A stretch of DNA of 64,000 bases from Cytophagaceae bacterium (GCA_027488865.1 JAIYAU010000025.1:1-64000); one strand, 5' to 3'. Counted from the first letter of the stretch, positions 35,416 to 45,321 are shown. Notes: generated by a model from the sequence alone, not told the origin. A program made the numbers and translations.

Positions 35416-36396
35416 GTGGTCTCAACAAATAAAATATTCAACGTTACAATACTTACTTGTATAAGCTTTATTGTGCTATTTATTAGTTGTCGTAAAAATA
35501 AAAATGAGCAACTACCTAGTTTTACTTCCTTTGATATGAAAATTAAGGACGACAAAAATAACTTGGTTGATGGTGCCGAACTACTGATATTTGACAATTA
35601 TAACGATTATCTCAACTGTTTAAACAGCCCAAACTATTCATTTATTACGGGTGCTTTGGCGTCTGGTGTCACAGTTAACGGCAAAGTTTTGTTAGACAGC
35701 CTACCATCAAAGAGAAGTTACTACATGCTGGCATACATAGCTAACACACAGCTACTTCCAGGATTTACTATTTATTACGACAATTCAGAAGGTACGAATA
35801 CTGTTCCATTTAAACCTGAAAACAGCAGCGCAATACAAGGTACCATAATTTTGCGACCAATTGAAGGAGTTTTAACCTTTTGGACAACATACACACAAGT
35901 GGCTAGTAATTCAATAAAAGTTGTCGTGGGCGATAACCAACCTAATAATTTATCTATTAATCAGTCATTTCCTGGTAGACCAGCTCCCTCCGAACCTTAT
36001 TCTGTAAAAATGAGGAGAGGCACTTATAAATATTATGGCTTATCATCTAAATATTGTACTTGGACAGGCGAAGCGAGTGTAGTTCCAGGTACTAGTTCAT
36101 TTGTAGAACTACCAACTTGCGTGGCTGGGGCAGTTTCATTTTATTCTTCAGACAATAGCCAAAGTTTGTTCCCTGTCGAAATTACCCTTGGTTTAGGAAT
36201 TAAAACAGATACAATTTTTGGCACATCACAGGTAGGTGGCTGCAATATTAATAGTGCAAACGTTAAAAATATGAGTTTACCAGTGGGAAAATATTCGTAT
36301 TTTGCCAAATCTCTTAAGACTAATTGTGCATGGTCGGGAGAAATTAACATCGTTGATAACAGTTGCCTTGAAATAGACCTTAAAAAATGTCGATAA
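35416..36396 (+). CDS. Surface lipoprotein of unknown function
   Basis: A 326-residue lipoprotein starting at GTG, with lipobox LFISC (C25) followed by RKNKNEQ. The mature part is beta-rich with two related segments, KYYGLSSKYCTWTGEASV and KYSYFAKSLKTNCAWSGEIN, which suggest a duplicated domain with one Cys-Trp pair each. No family is recognised. It follows the T9SS-sorted protein by three bases and precedes the OmpA-family gene, so the three may build one surface structure. Confidence 0.7.
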   Translation: MVSTNKIFNVTILTCISFIVLFISCRKNKNEQLPSFTSFDMKIKDDKNNLVDGAELLIFDNYNDYLNCLNSPNYSFITGALASGVTVNGKVLLDSLPSKRSYYMLAYIANTQLLPGFTIYYDNSEGTNTVPFKPENSSAIQGTIILRPIEGVLTFWTTYTQVASNSIKVVVGDNQPNNLSINQSFPGRPAPSEPYSVKMRRGTYKYYGLSSKYCTWTGEASVVPGTSSFVELPTCVAGAVSFYSSDNSQSLFPVEITLGLGIKTDTIFGTSQVGGCNINSANVKNMSLPVGKYSYFAKSLKTNCAWSGEINIVDNSCLEIDLKKCR

Positions 36397-36476
36397 TTTC
36401 AATTAAACGTTAAACACATTTTTATAAACACCTTATTTTTATTACCTTCGCTAGATAAAGCGAATTTACAATTAAC

Positions 36477-39400
36477 ATGTTTTTGTTCAATTCAAAAAGT
36501 CTAAATACTGTGTTGATAATTTCTTGGTTAATAGTGCCAAGTTATCAACTTGCTTTTGGACAGCATCAAAATAAACATGCAAGTAATACTACTAAAAAAG
36601 CAAATACACGAAGAAATACCGATAAAACTTTTTCAGCCCATTTAGGTCCTGGTGTTGTTTTACTGCCTTTTAAAGAAAAAACGGACGGCTCTGGAAATTT
36701 AACAAATGTATTTTCTGGTTTTAAACTAGGTCTAGCAGCCAATGCTGGATTTTATTATAACCTCTCAAATCGATTTTCTATTGGTGCATCTTATAGCAAT
36801 TACATTTCAAGAAAACCCAATTATTCTTTAGCTTTTGCTGGCCCTAGTTTAGATTTTAAATATAACTTTGCTCCTCGAACTAGCCCATTTTCACCATATG
36901 TAGTAATGGGATTTAATTATGCCAATTTATTTTTAAAAAGATCTAGCTATAATAATAGTTTTCAAAATCAGGACACCACGGGTAGTGGTCCAGATATAAT
37001 TGTAAATAGAGTAACTACTAGTTTTGGTTCGTTATCAGCAGCCTTACCTTCATTTGGCCTCGCACCTGGTTTTGGACTTGAACTTAGGTTTAATAAACGC
37101 TGGGGAGGTTACGTACAATATACCTACAATTATAATTTTGTAAAAAATGACCCCATAATCGTTGAAAACTTTATAGCCAATGAGTCAAATTTAAGAGCCT
37201 CAGTAGTAACTGCTGGCGTTATTCTACATATTGGAGTTAATAAAGCGCAACAAAAACTTTATGTTGCGAAAAAATCTAGTAAATATAGTCACAAAAAAAC
37301 AGCATTCAAGTCAGCGAACAAACCACATAAGTCAGCTAAGATAAATAAACCTAATGAAGCTCGTAAAGGTACTTATACCAATACTGGATATTCCAATAAT
37401 AGTAAAAATAAGACTCCATCTTCACCGGTAGAAATGGTTCATGGTAAACAAAAGCTGACAACTCTGGAAAGTAACAAAATGATAAATAATCCGGTGGTAA
37501 CCGGAAAAATAGTTTCTGCTAACGGATCCTCAGCCAAAGACGTAGACGTATTGATATTAGACGACAATGGAAAAGTAGTTGGAACAAGCAAAACAGATAA
37601 AAATGGTTTTTTCGCTTTTAATAAATTAGATAAGAAAAACTATACTGTTGCCTTGGCCAATCCCAATCCTCAGCTTAAAGCCAATGTAGGTTATAGGGAA
37701 CAAGACCCGGATATGGCAATCTCCGCAGACCAAATGAAAAAGTTTGAGTATGCCAAACTTTCAAAATCGCAAAATAATACAATTGTAACAGGTAATATAA
37801 GCGTAAATGGATCCACAGGTACAGCTGATGACGTACCAATACTTATGCTAAACGACAAGGGAGAGGTAGTGGCTAGCTCTAGTACCAAAAATGGTAAATT
37901 TGCTTTTCAGAAGCTGCCTGCAGGAAACTATCAAGCAGTTATTGATAGCGATAATCCTAATCTTAAAGCAAATTTAAATCTTGCAGAACAAGATCCAGGA
38001 TTATTTATAACTACGGGAGATTTTAAAAAACACACATTAACAAAATTAGATTCTGACAAAAATACAAAAATAATTATTGGAAATGTGAGTCCTAAATCAG
38101 GTATAGACAATGTAGCAGATGTGGATATTTTGGCATTGAACGACAAAGGTGATGTTATAGGAACTACAAAAACTAATTCAAAAGGTGGATTTGCTTTTAA
38201 AAATTTACCTTCCAGTGATTACCAAATTGTTGTAGATTCTAAAAATCCTAATCTTAAAGCCAAAGTTGGAGTTGCCGAATTAGATCCAACACTAAAAATA
38301 GGTTCTGGCAAGTTTAATTATGGCAAATTGGCCGGTAATAATAATACTGTGGTAGGACAAGTAAGTCAACACATAAAAGCAGGCACAGTGGAAGGGGTAG
38401 ACGTTTTATTGCTCAATGACGAAGGAGAAGTTGTAAATTCCGTTAAACCTGATAAAACTGGTAAATTTGCTTTTACCAAACTGGATGGTGCTGATTATCA
38501 AATTGCATTGTCTGGAAACAATCCAAATCTAACAGCGACCCTTGAAGGCGCAAGTGATCCTTCTTTGGCATTTGGTCCAAATGATTTTAATAAATACAAC
38601 TATCAAAAACTATCTACTGACAACAAAAATAATGTTATCATTGGTACATTAACTTCGCCAACAGCAAGTGCTGAAAGTCTCAAAGATGTGGAGGTAATGT
38701 TATTAGACGAAAATGGTAATATTGTCAACACCACCAAATCAGATTCAAAAGGAAGGTTTTCATTCAAAGGGATGGCAAAATCCTCTTATCAAGTGGTAGT
38801 TGGCGACAATCATCCAGATTTAAAAGCAAACGCCTTCGTAGGAAACGCCGATCCAAAAAGTGCTGTAAGTGCTGCTGATTTTAAAAAATATGACTATCAA
38901 AAATTAAATCCTAATGCCAACAACAATATTATTTTAGGTAAAATTGACATGAGTGCAAATATTGGAAATCCTGAAGATATTGGATTTTTAATATTAGATG
39001 ACCAAGGCACTGTGGTGGAAGAAGTTTTTGCCTCAAAAACAGGATCATTTACTGTCAAAAATCTTAAACAAGGCAATTATCAGGTGGTGCCAAATTCTGA
39101 CAACCCAAATATAAAAACGACAGCATTTGTTGCAAATGGTGATCCTAATAACAAAATAACTGCTAAAGATTTTCATAAACACATGGCTGGTCTTAACAAA
39201 CTTGACAGAAATGAGTCGGCGAGTAATCTACTTACAGGTAAACTTTCAGTTAGTGATGGAAGTGAAAAAGTAGAAGATGTTGGTATTCTTTTACTAGATG
39301 AAAACGGAAAAGTTATAGCTGAAACCAAAACAAATGCCAATGGGAGATTTAATTTTAAAAGCTTGTCAAAAAGTAACTATCAAGTACTTGTGGATAATCC

Positions 39401-40658
39401 CAATCCAAAATTGTCTGCGAAACTAACGGCCGTAGAGGATGATTCCAGAATGAAACTGGTAACAGATGACTTCAAAAAATACGATTATCAAAAACTTGAC
39501 AACGCTAGCAACAACAATATAGTGCTAGGTCGGATAGAACCTACTGCTTACATGAATAATGTAGGAGACGTACCTGTGATGTTATTAGATGATGCTGGTA
39601 ATGTTACAGAAGTAAAAACAGACAAAAAGGGATATTTTGCCTTTACTAAATTGGCAAGCAAAAATTACCAAGTAATTATTGATAGCAAACATCCTGACGT
39701 TAAACCAAACTTTTCGGTAGCCAATGCCGACCCTGAAATGTACATTACTTCAGAAGAAATGGCAGCTCATAATAGTTCATCTATTTTAGGAACCTTAGAA
39801 AGTAAGAATTCAGAATCACTTTCTAATTATCAAGTACTTTTATTGAATGATAAAGGAGAAATAAAGGGAGAAACTACTACAAACAAAGATGGCCATTTTA
39901 CATTTAAAAAACTTAACAAAAGTGGATATCAAGTAATTCTTAATTCTAAAAATCCTGAGATTTCATCGACAGTAACACCAATCGACGAAGACCCTGATCT
40001 TAAAATAAAAAAAGGAGATGTGGTAAAATACAATCCTGCAACCAAACAATATCAACCTCTTACTGGAACTGATAAAATACGTGTAACAGGTATTGTAAAT
40101 AATACAGATGGTAAAAATAGTGGTGTTGTTTTTCTATTGAATGGACAAGGAGAAATACTGGCTAAAACAACGACTAATGAAAACGGAAGTTTCTCATTCG
40201 GCAAAATACATGGAGATGCCAATGTACAAGTAGTATTTCAAAACTCAGAACAGAAGGTGAATGCAAAATTTCAACTTTTTGAAGATAAAGAAAGCTTTGA
40301 TGCTCCTAAAAACAAGCCTAGCAAAATATATAACTCTGTGTATTTTGAACAAAACCAAATAGATGTAAGCGATAATGATAAACTTGATTTGGATAAATTT
40401 GTTGATTATTTAAAAGCCAATCCTAAAGCAAAAATTAATGTTAATGGTTATGGAGATAATACAGGTAACAATGACTCTAATATAAATGCTACCGAAAAGC
40501 GAGCTGAAGCGGTGGTGAAGTATTTGCAATCCAGAGGAATACATAAAGAACGTCTTAAAACTAACGCAATGGGTAAGGCTTTACAATTCAAAAACAAGTA
40601 TAATCAACAAGATCCTAAACTAAATAGAAAGGTGGATCTTGAAATAATTGAAGAATAA
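36477..40658 (+). CDS. Large OmpA-family protein with about ten internal repeats
   Basis: A 1393-residue exported protein. After a signal peptide (cleavage near AFGQ), residues about 50-255 look like an outer-membrane beta-barrel (LGPGVVLLPF, SIGASYSNYI, GFGLELRFNKRWGGYVQYTY). A basic linker leads to about ten repeats of 80-95 residues (about 345-1265), each with a core like DVDVLILDDNGKVVGTSKT, F.FKKL, YQV and NPNLKA, resembling carboxypeptidase-regulatory-like domains. The C-terminal 120 residues are OmpA-like (VYFEQNQIDVS, NGYGDNTGNNDSN, TEKRAEAVVKYL) and should bind peptidoglycan. Probably a long periplasm-spanning or cell-envelope linker. Confidence 0.85.
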   Translation: MFLFNSKSLNTVLIISWLIVPSYQLAFGQHQNKHASNTTKKANTRRNTDKTFSAHLGPGVVLLPFKEKTDGSGNLTNVFSGFKLGLAANAGFYYNLSNRFSIGASYSNYISRKPNYSLAFAGPSLDFKYNFAPRTSPFSPYVVMGFNYANLFLKRSSYNNSFQNQDTTGSGPDIIVNRVTTSFGSLSAALPSFGLAPGFGLELRFNKRWGGYVQYTYNYNFVKNDPIIVENFIANESNLRASVVTAGVILHIGVNKAQQKLYVAKKSSKYSHKKTAFKSANKPHKSAKINKPNEARKGTYTNTGYSNNSKNKTPSSPVEMVHGKQKLTTLESNKMINNPVVTGKIVSANGSSAKDVDVLILDDNGKVVGTSKTDKNGFFAFNKLDKKNYTVALANPNPQLKANVGYREQDPDMAISADQMKKFEYAKLSKSQNNTIVTGNISVNGSTGTADDVPILMLNDKGEVVASSSTKNGKFAFQKLPAGNYQAVIDSDNPNLKANLNLAEQDPGLFITTGDFKKHTLTKLDSDKNTKIIIGNVSPKSGIDNVADVDILALNDKGDVIGTTKTNSKGGFAFKNLPSSDYQIVVDSKNPNLKAKVGVAELDPTLKIGSGKFNYGKLAGNNNTVVGQVSQHIKAGTVEGVDVLLLNDEGEVVNSVKPDKTGKFAFTKLDGADYQIALSGNNPNLTATLEGASDPSLAFGPNDFNKYNYQKLSTDNKNNVIIGTLTSPTASAESLKDVEVMLLDENGNIVNTTKSDSKGRFSFKGMAKSSYQVVVGDNHPDLKANAFVGNADPKSAVSAADFKKYDYQKLNPNANNNIILGKIDMSANIGNPEDIGFLILDDQGTVVEEVFASKTGSFTVKNLKQGNYQVVPNSDNPNIKTTAFVANGDPNNKITAKDFHKHMAGLNKLDRNESASNLLTGKLSVSDGSEKVEDVGILLLDENGKVIAETKTNANGRFNFKSLSKSNYQVLVDNPNPKLSAKLTAVEDDSRMKLVTDDFKKYDYQKLDNASNNNIVLGRIEPTAYMNNVGDVPVMLLDDAGNVTEVKTDKKGYFAFTKLASKNYQVIIDSKHPDVKPNFSVANADPEMYITSEEMAAHNSSSILGTLESKNSESLSNYQVLLLNDKGEIKGETTTNKDGHFTFKKLNKSGYQVILNSKNPEISSTVTPIDEDPDLKIKKGDVVKYNPATKQYQPLTGTDKIRVTGIVNNTDGKNSGVVFLLNGQGEILAKTTTNENGSFSFGKIHGDANVQVVFQNSEQKVNAKFQLFEDKESFDAPKNKPSKIYNSVYFEQNQIDVSDNDKLDLDKFVDYLKANPKAKINVNGYGDNTGNNDSNINATEKRAEAVVKYLQSRGIHKERLKTNAMGKALQFKNKYNQQDPKLNRKVDLEIIEE

Positions 40659-40869
40659 ATATTACTTTTTTAAAATTTTTTCTTGATTTAATCTATTTTT
40701 AGTTTTTTTAATACAAGAAAGCTATTATTGAACAAACGTCTAAGATTTTATTCTAACACCATACTTAACTAGATAAAATTAGGCAAATACAATATTTATA
40801 ATTAAATTGCATTAATGAATATCTTTGTAAATTCATATTCATTATAATAAGCTATATTCCTTTTAAGCT

Positions 40870-41253
40870 ATGAAAAAGACTATGTTATTGGTAGACGATG
40901 CGAATCCACTATTAACCATTCTCAACAAATACTTTGAGAATGAGTATGATGTGGTTAAAAAAATGAATGGCAAGGAGGCGTTGGATTTTATCTTGGATAC
41001 AAAAACTATTCCTGACGTAGTGGTTACCGATATTAAAATGCCTGTAATGGATGGTGGTGAGCTTTTATCAGCATTAAAATCTAACCCTGAAACCAACGGT
41101 ATTCCGGTGATTATGCTTTCGAGTATAGATGAAAGCGCAGAAAAAGTAAAATACTTAAAACTTGGAGCACAAGACTTTATATGCAAACCCTTTAACCCAG
41201 AAGAATTAGGCTTGAGAATAAAGAATATTCTTAAAAATTCAATAAAGGCATAA
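40870..41253 (+). CDS. Single-domain response regulator (receiver only)
   Basis: A 127-residue CheY-like receiver with D9 and D10 (LLVDDAN), phospho-acceptor D54 (VVTDIKMPVMDG) and K106 (ICKPFNP). There is no output domain and no histidine kinase nearby. It starts a run of same-strand genes for polysaccharide synthesis with a five-base gap to the sugar transferase, suggesting that phosphorylation tunes this pathway through protein contacts; that is inference. Confidence 0.88.
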   Translation: MKKTMLLVDDANPLLTILNKYFENEYDVVKKMNGKEALDFILDTKTIPDVVVTDIKMPVMDGGELLSALKSNPETNGIPVIMLSSIDESAEKVKYLKLGAQDFICKPFNPEELGLRIKNILKNSIKA

Positions 41254-41258
41254 TCCTG

Positions 41259-42068
41259 ATGACTAAAATGTTACTTTTAAATGGTAGCGAAAACGCACCA
41301 ACCTACGACATGCCCTTGTTAAAAAGGGTCTTCGACATTTTTGTATCATTCTCAGCTTTACTATTTTTAAGTCCAGTTTTTATTTTTGTAGCAGTAGGAA
41401 TTTATTTTTCGTCTAAAGGCCCGATCTTTTATAAATCAAAACGGGTAGGTACAAATTATAAGATATTTGATTTTTATAAATTTAGAAGCATGAGGATTAA
41501 TGCAGATGAACAATTAAAACAGCTATCACATCTGAATCAATATACTAATAATTCTTTACCTATAGAAGCCGATAATTACAATGATTTTTTATGTGACGAC
41601 TGTCGAATACAAAACTTAAGTTGTCAAAATCAATTAATTTTTGATGATACACTTATTTGCGAGAAACTTTACAAGGAGATTAAAGACAACAAAAAATCTA
41701 GTACATTTATTAAAATACAAAACGACCCTAGGGTATTTAAGTTTGGTTCATTTTTAAGAAATAGTAGCTTAGATGAGCTTCCACAGCTGATTAATGTATT
41801 AAAAGGCGATATGTCAATTGTTGGTAATAGACCTCTTCCACTTTATGAAGCCGAAAAACTAACTACTGATAGTTACACCAGAAGGTTTCTTGCTCCAGCA
41901 GGAATCACAGGATTATGGCAAGTTACTAAACGAGGCAAAGCCGGGCCTATGTCGGAAGAAGAGCGCATTGCATTAGACAACTTTTATGCCAAAAAATATT
42001 CATTAAAACAAGATATAAGCATTTTACTAAGAACTATCCCTGCGCTTTTGCAAAAAGAAAACGTTTAA
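41259..42068 (+). CDS. Initiating sugar transferase (WcaJ/polyprenyl-phosphate glycosylphosphotransferase type)
   Basis: A 269-residue bacterial sugar transferase that transfers a sugar-1-phosphate to undecaprenyl phosphate, starting repeat-unit synthesis. One N-terminal membrane segment (residues 30-52), then KRVGTNYKIFDFYKFRSM, an unusual insert with Cys-rich CDDCRIQNLSC (about residues 110-130), then RNSSLDELPQLINVLKGDMS, GNRPLP and GITGLWQV. The Cys-containing insert is not in the standard family and may bind a metal. An alternative ATG lies at 41268. One base separates its stop from the next gene. Confidence 0.88.
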   Translation: MTKMLLLNGSENAPTYDMPLLKRVFDIFVSFSALLFLSPVFIFVAVGIYFSSKGPIFYKSKRVGTNYKIFDFYKFRSMRINADEQLKQLSHLNQYTNNSLPIEADNYNDFLCDDCRIQNLSCQNQLIFDDTLICEKLYKEIKDNKKSSTFIKIQNDPRVFKFGSFLRNSSLDELPQLINVLKGDMSIVGNRPLPLYEAEKLTTDSYTRRFLAPAGITGLWQVTKRGKAGPMSEEERIALDNFYAKKYSLKQDISILLRTIPALLQKENV

Positions 42069-42069
42069 A

Positions 42070-42987
42070 ATGACGAGCCCTTTAATTTCAATTATAGCCG
42101 TTAATTATAAGCAAACGGAAGTCACATGTCAGTTCATAAGATCAATCTTATCCATTACCTATAAAAATTACGAAGTATTTATAGTCGATAATGGGTCAAA
42201 AGATTCACTCCAAGAAAAAATAACCCAAGAATTTGCTACTGACAAACTAAAACTGATTATTTCTGAAGAAAATTTAGGTTTCGCTGGTGGCAACAACCTT
42301 GCTATTCAAAAAGCAAGTGGCAAATTTCTATTGTTTATTAATAATGATACTGAAGTAGCTCCCAATTTTTTAGAACCACTCATTGAGGTACTAGAAACCA
42401 AAAAAGATGTGGGAATGGTTTCTCCTAAAATTATTTTTTATGGCACCGACAATTTAGTTCAGTATGCTGGTTCTCAGGGCATTAATACACTCACTGGTCG
42501 TGCAAAGAAAAAATTTATTCCTACAAAAGATGTTGGACAATTTAATACCTCTAAGTATACAGAATTGGGACATGGTGCTGCCATGATGGTGCCTATGGAG
42601 GTTATTAAAAAGGTAGGGATGATGCCCGATATTTACTTTTTGTATTATGAGGAACATGATTGGTGTGAGTTGATAAAAAGAGCTGGCTACAAAGCATATT
42701 ATGAAGCTAATTCAACTGTTTTTCATAAAGAATCAATGTCTGTGGGCAAGAGCAGCACCCTTAAAACCTTTTACCTCACCCGAAATAGACTTTTATTTAT
42801 GCGGAGAAATGTAAAGGGAGTGTCGCTAATATTCAATTTGTTATTCTTTTTTGGTATAGCTTTTCCCATAAATATTTTCAAATACTTAAAAAATCGCAGT
42901 TTTGATCATTTAAAGGTCTTTCTAGAAGGAATCTTTTGGAATCTCACTCATTTTAAAAACATCAAAGACACTCCAAAACTTTCTTAA
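42070..42987 (+). CDS. Family 2 glycosyltransferase (rhamnosyltransferase-like)
   Basis: A 305-residue GT-A enzyme of family GT2. It starts PLISIIAVNYKQTEVTCQF and shows VDNGSKDS, ENLGFAGGNN, the DxD-like NNDTEV and YEEHDWCELIKRAGY, the typical features of WsbD/rhamnosyl-type transferases. A hydrophobic C-terminal stretch at about 255-275 (SLIFNLLFFFGIAFPINIF) suggests membrane attachment. It lies one base after the sugar transferase. Confidence 0.87.
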   Translation: MTSPLISIIAVNYKQTEVTCQFIRSILSITYKNYEVFIVDNGSKDSLQEKITQEFATDKLKLIISEENLGFAGGNNLAIQKASGKFLLFINNDTEVAPNFLEPLIEVLETKKDVGMVSPKIIFYGTDNLVQYAGSQGINTLTGRAKKKFIPTKDVGQFNTSKYTELGHGAAMMVPMEVIKKVGMMPDIYFLYYEEHDWCELIKRAGYKAYYEANSTVFHKESMSVGKSSTLKTFYLTRNRLLFMRRNVKGVSLIFNLLFFFGIAFPINIFKYLKNRSFDHLKVFLEGIFWNLTHFKNIKDTPKLS

Positions 42988-42988
42988 C

Positions 42989-43597
42989 ATGTCACTGATA
43001 AAAAAAATAAAACATCAATTAGCAGAATTTAAGAAAAAAAATAAACAAAGTACATTTATCGAAATCCTCATTAAGTTAATTAATAGTAGCTGGAGATTAA
43101 TAAGTGCTAAATGGTACTTACGTAAATGTAACGAAGTGGGAGCTTTAGTTACAACAAATGGCAAACCAAAAATAGTTAATAATGGCTATATTAAAATTGC
43201 CGATGGAGCAAGGATATGGAGTAGTATTAATTTAACAAAAATATTTGTAGAAAAGGGAGGGCGACTTTTAATTGGTAAAAACTCCAGAATAAACGGTGCC
43301 CACATTTCAGTAAGTAGTGAAGTTAATATTGGTGATAATGTAAGAATTGCTCCTTATGTACTTATTATGGACGATGATTATCACGATGTTGAAGATATAT
43401 TTGGCAAACAAGGGAAAAAAGCTCCGATAATCATTGAAAACAATGTGTGGGTAGCAACTCATGCCAAAATATTAAAAGGAGTAACTCTCGGTCAAGGTAG
43501 TGTTGTAGCCACAGGTGCGGTGGTTACTAAAAATGTACCTCCATTTACTGTTGTCGCAGGTGTGCCTGCCAAGGTTATTAAAATTCTTAATAAATGA
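42989..43597 (+). CDS. Left-handed beta-helix acyltransferase
   Basis: A 202-residue hexapeptide-repeat acyltransferase. Repeats of the form [LIV]-G-x4 run from about residue 75 to 190 (IGKNSRINGAHISVSSEVNI, IGDNVRIAPYVLI), with the conserved MDDDYHD loop and GQGSVVATGAVVTKNVPP near the end, as in WbbJ/CapG-type O-acetyltransferases. It probably acetylates the polysaccharide. Its stop overlaps the start of the next gene by four bases. Confidence 0.85.
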   Translation: MSLIKKIKHQLAEFKKKNKQSTFIEILIKLINSSWRLISAKWYLRKCNEVGALVTTNGKPKIVNNGYIKIADGARIWSSINLTKIFVEKGGRLLIGKNSRINGAHISVSSEVNIGDNVRIAPYVLIMDDDYHDVEDIFGKQGKKAPIIIENNVWVATHAKILKGVTLGQGSVVATGAVVTKNVPPFTVVAGVPAKVIKILNK

Positions 43598-44532
43598 AAA
43601 GACTATTAAAATTTATTAGCATTAGTTTTCTAACATTTATAATACTTGTGCCATTAATTTTTCTTGTGGTAGATTATTTACAAGAACCATTGGTATTAAA
43701 TGATGAAGAAAGGGCTAAAATTGGCGGTTCATTTATAAAATTAAAGAAAGGTTATACCTATTTTGAAGATAAAGGATCGGATAGTTTAAAAACCGTAATT
43801 TTTATACATGGTGCAGGATCTGGCAGTTATGCTTGGAACAAGAATTTTGATTCAATACACAAAGGTGGTTTTAGAACCATTCGATATGATCTTTATGGTA
43901 GGGGTTTTTCTGATAGACCTTTTGAAACGTATGAACTCAGTTCGTTTACCAATCAATTAACAGAATTAATAGATAGCCTTAAATGTAAAAAGCCTCTATA
44001 CATTATTGCATTATCTATGGGTGCTATGGTGGCCATCGATTATAGCTTAAAACATGCAGACAAAGTTGAAAAACTAATTTTTGTAGATCCTGCTGCTATA
44101 TTTTATGGTAAACCACCATTTTATGTCACCAGCCCAATTATTTCAGATGTTTTATTCACCTTTTATTGGCGGCCTAATGCAATACAAAAACAAATGAACG
44201 AATTTTATGATCCCAATAAGGTTTCAGAATATCGAGATTTATCAGAAAAACAAATGCAATACCAGGGTTTCAAGCGAGCAGTTAAAAAAACGTGGTCGAA
44301 TACCATGTCGAGAAGTATGGAAACTCAACTAATACAATTAGGAGAAGAAAATATTGATAAGGTGTTAATTTTTGGAGAAAATGATCCATTAGTACCACCA
44401 GCAATGGCAGAAAAATACGCAACCTTCCTAAAAACAAACGAAACTCACATTATTAAAAAAGCTGGCCATTTAAGTTGTTATGAACAACCTATCCTTGTAA
44501 ACAAAATTATACTTACATCTCTTCGGCGATAA
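43594..44532 (+). CDS. Alpha/beta hydrolase with N-terminal membrane anchor
   Basis: A 312-residue alpha/beta-hydrolase with a membrane helix at residues 9-28. The oxyanion region is FIHGAGSGSYAW, the nucleophile elbow ALSMGAMVA, the acid in GENDPLVPP and the base in KKAGHLSCYE. Substrate is unknown; as the last gene of the polysaccharide run it could be an esterase acting on polymer or lipid. It overlaps the acyltransferase gene by four bases. Confidence 0.82.
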   Translation: MKRLLKFISISFLTFIILVPLIFLVVDYLQEPLVLNDEERAKIGGSFIKLKKGYTYFEDKGSDSLKTVIFIHGAGSGSYAWNKNFDSIHKGGFRTIRYDLYGRGFSDRPFETYELSSFTNQLTELIDSLKCKKPLYIIALSMGAMVAIDYSLKHADKVEKLIFVDPAAIFYGKPPFYVTSPIISDVLFTFYWRPNAIQKQMNEFYDPNKVSEYRDLSEKQMQYQGFKRAVKKTWSNTMSRSMETQLIQLGEENIDKVLIFGENDPLVPPAMAEKYATFLKTNETHIIKKAGHLSCYEQPILVNKIILTSLRR

Positions 44533-44654
44533 CATTATTAAAATTCATTAATTTTTTAGAATATTAAATACAAAAAATCTAATTAGTGGCATTGTTTTCT
44601 ATAAAAAATTAGATCTTTAAAAGTGCTATCGTACATATTAAGCTATAAAACAAT

Positions 44655-44685
44655 AATGGTCTAAATATTATATATCTAGACCATT
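44655..44685. terminator. Terminator-like hairpin between converging genes
   Basis: AATGGTCTA (44655-44663) pairs with TAGACCATT (44677-44685). It lies between the plus-strand hydrolase gene and the minus-strand small lipoprotein gene. There is no strong T run, so efficiency is uncertain. Confidence 0.45.
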
Positions 44686-44696
44686 CTGTTAGTAAA

Positions 44697-44816
44697 TTAC
44701 CAATTTTGTAAATGCAGCTTTTTTATATTTTTATGCGCTTTTTTGCATTTGGGGTTGGCCTGAACACAAGCGTTTAATATCAACGCTCCCATTAATAATA
44801 ATAGCAACTTCTTCAT
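44697..44816 (-). CDS. Very small lipoprotein
   Basis: A 39-residue lipoprotein: MKKLLLLLMGALILNACVQA has lipobox LNAC (C17), and the mature peptide is only 23 residues, Lys-rich with one more Cys. I chose the ATG at 44816, directly after the upstream stop at 44818-44820; the frame is open further upstream but that part overlaps the preceding gene. Such entericidin-sized lipoproteins are often overlooked. Function unknown. Confidence 0.6.
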   Translation of the reverse strand: MKKLLLLLMGALILNACVQANPKCKKAHKNIKKLHLQNW

Positions 44817-44817
44817 A

Positions 44818-45321
44818 TTACTTTGATGTATTAGCCTCTTCAAGAGTGAGTTTATGCTTATCAGCAAAAGTTTTTTGTGCGCTTGCAAATTCTGTATCTA
44901 TAACCTCTTCCTCTTTAATAAGTTTTTCGTGCATTTCATTCAGTTTGGTCTTTTCTTCATTAGTCTTATCCTTTTTGCTAATGATTGGCAACATCTCTTT
45001 ATATTCGTTTTCAAACGACTCCTTATAAAGATTAAACCATTTAAGTGCCGCATCACGCAAGGAACCGTCATTTTCAAAAACTGGCATAGCAGCTACCTTT
45101 TTACTTGACTTATCCAACATTGCGACGATATTGTTGTGTTGCTCCTTAAGGGATTCAATAGATGCCGAATTAAAATCCTTAAAAAATTTAATTAAAAAAG
45201 GCTCGAGCTTTATTTGCTCGTTAATAATTTTATCGTTGTACTTAGCCGCTTTTTTGTTTTGCGCTTGTCCTGAGATTGCAAAAAAAGTAATGCAACAGAA
45301 AATAAAGAATAAATGTTTCAT
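44818..45321 (-). CDS. Exported helical protein (LIC11966-like)
   Basis: A 167-residue protein with signal peptide (cleavage near SGQAQ) and an all-helical, charged mature part. The pattern YNDKIINEQ..., LRDAALKWFNLYKESFENEYKEML resembles the LIC11966 family of surface proteins (from memory). Function unknown. It is co-oriented with and directly upstream of the small lipoprotein gene. Confidence 0.6.
   Translation of the reverse strand: MKHLFFIFCCITFFAISGQAQNKKAAKYNDKIINEQIKLEPFLIKFFKDFNSASIESLKEQHNNIVAMLDKSSKKVAAMPVFENDGSLRDAALKWFNLYKESFENEYKEMLPIISKKDKTNEEKTKLNEMHEKLIKEEEVIDTEFASAQKTFADKHKLTLEEANTSK

Noticed and set aside
36477-40658. Splitting the OmpA-family protein into several genes
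   Set aside because: The frame is uninterrupted across barrel, repeats and OmpA domain, and the repeats are too diverged to be an assembly artefact.
44817-44888. Longer 63-residue version of the small lipoprotein
   Set aside because: The extra N-terminus would overlap the upstream gene and bury the lipoprotein signal; the ATG at 44816 gives a proper lipobox position.
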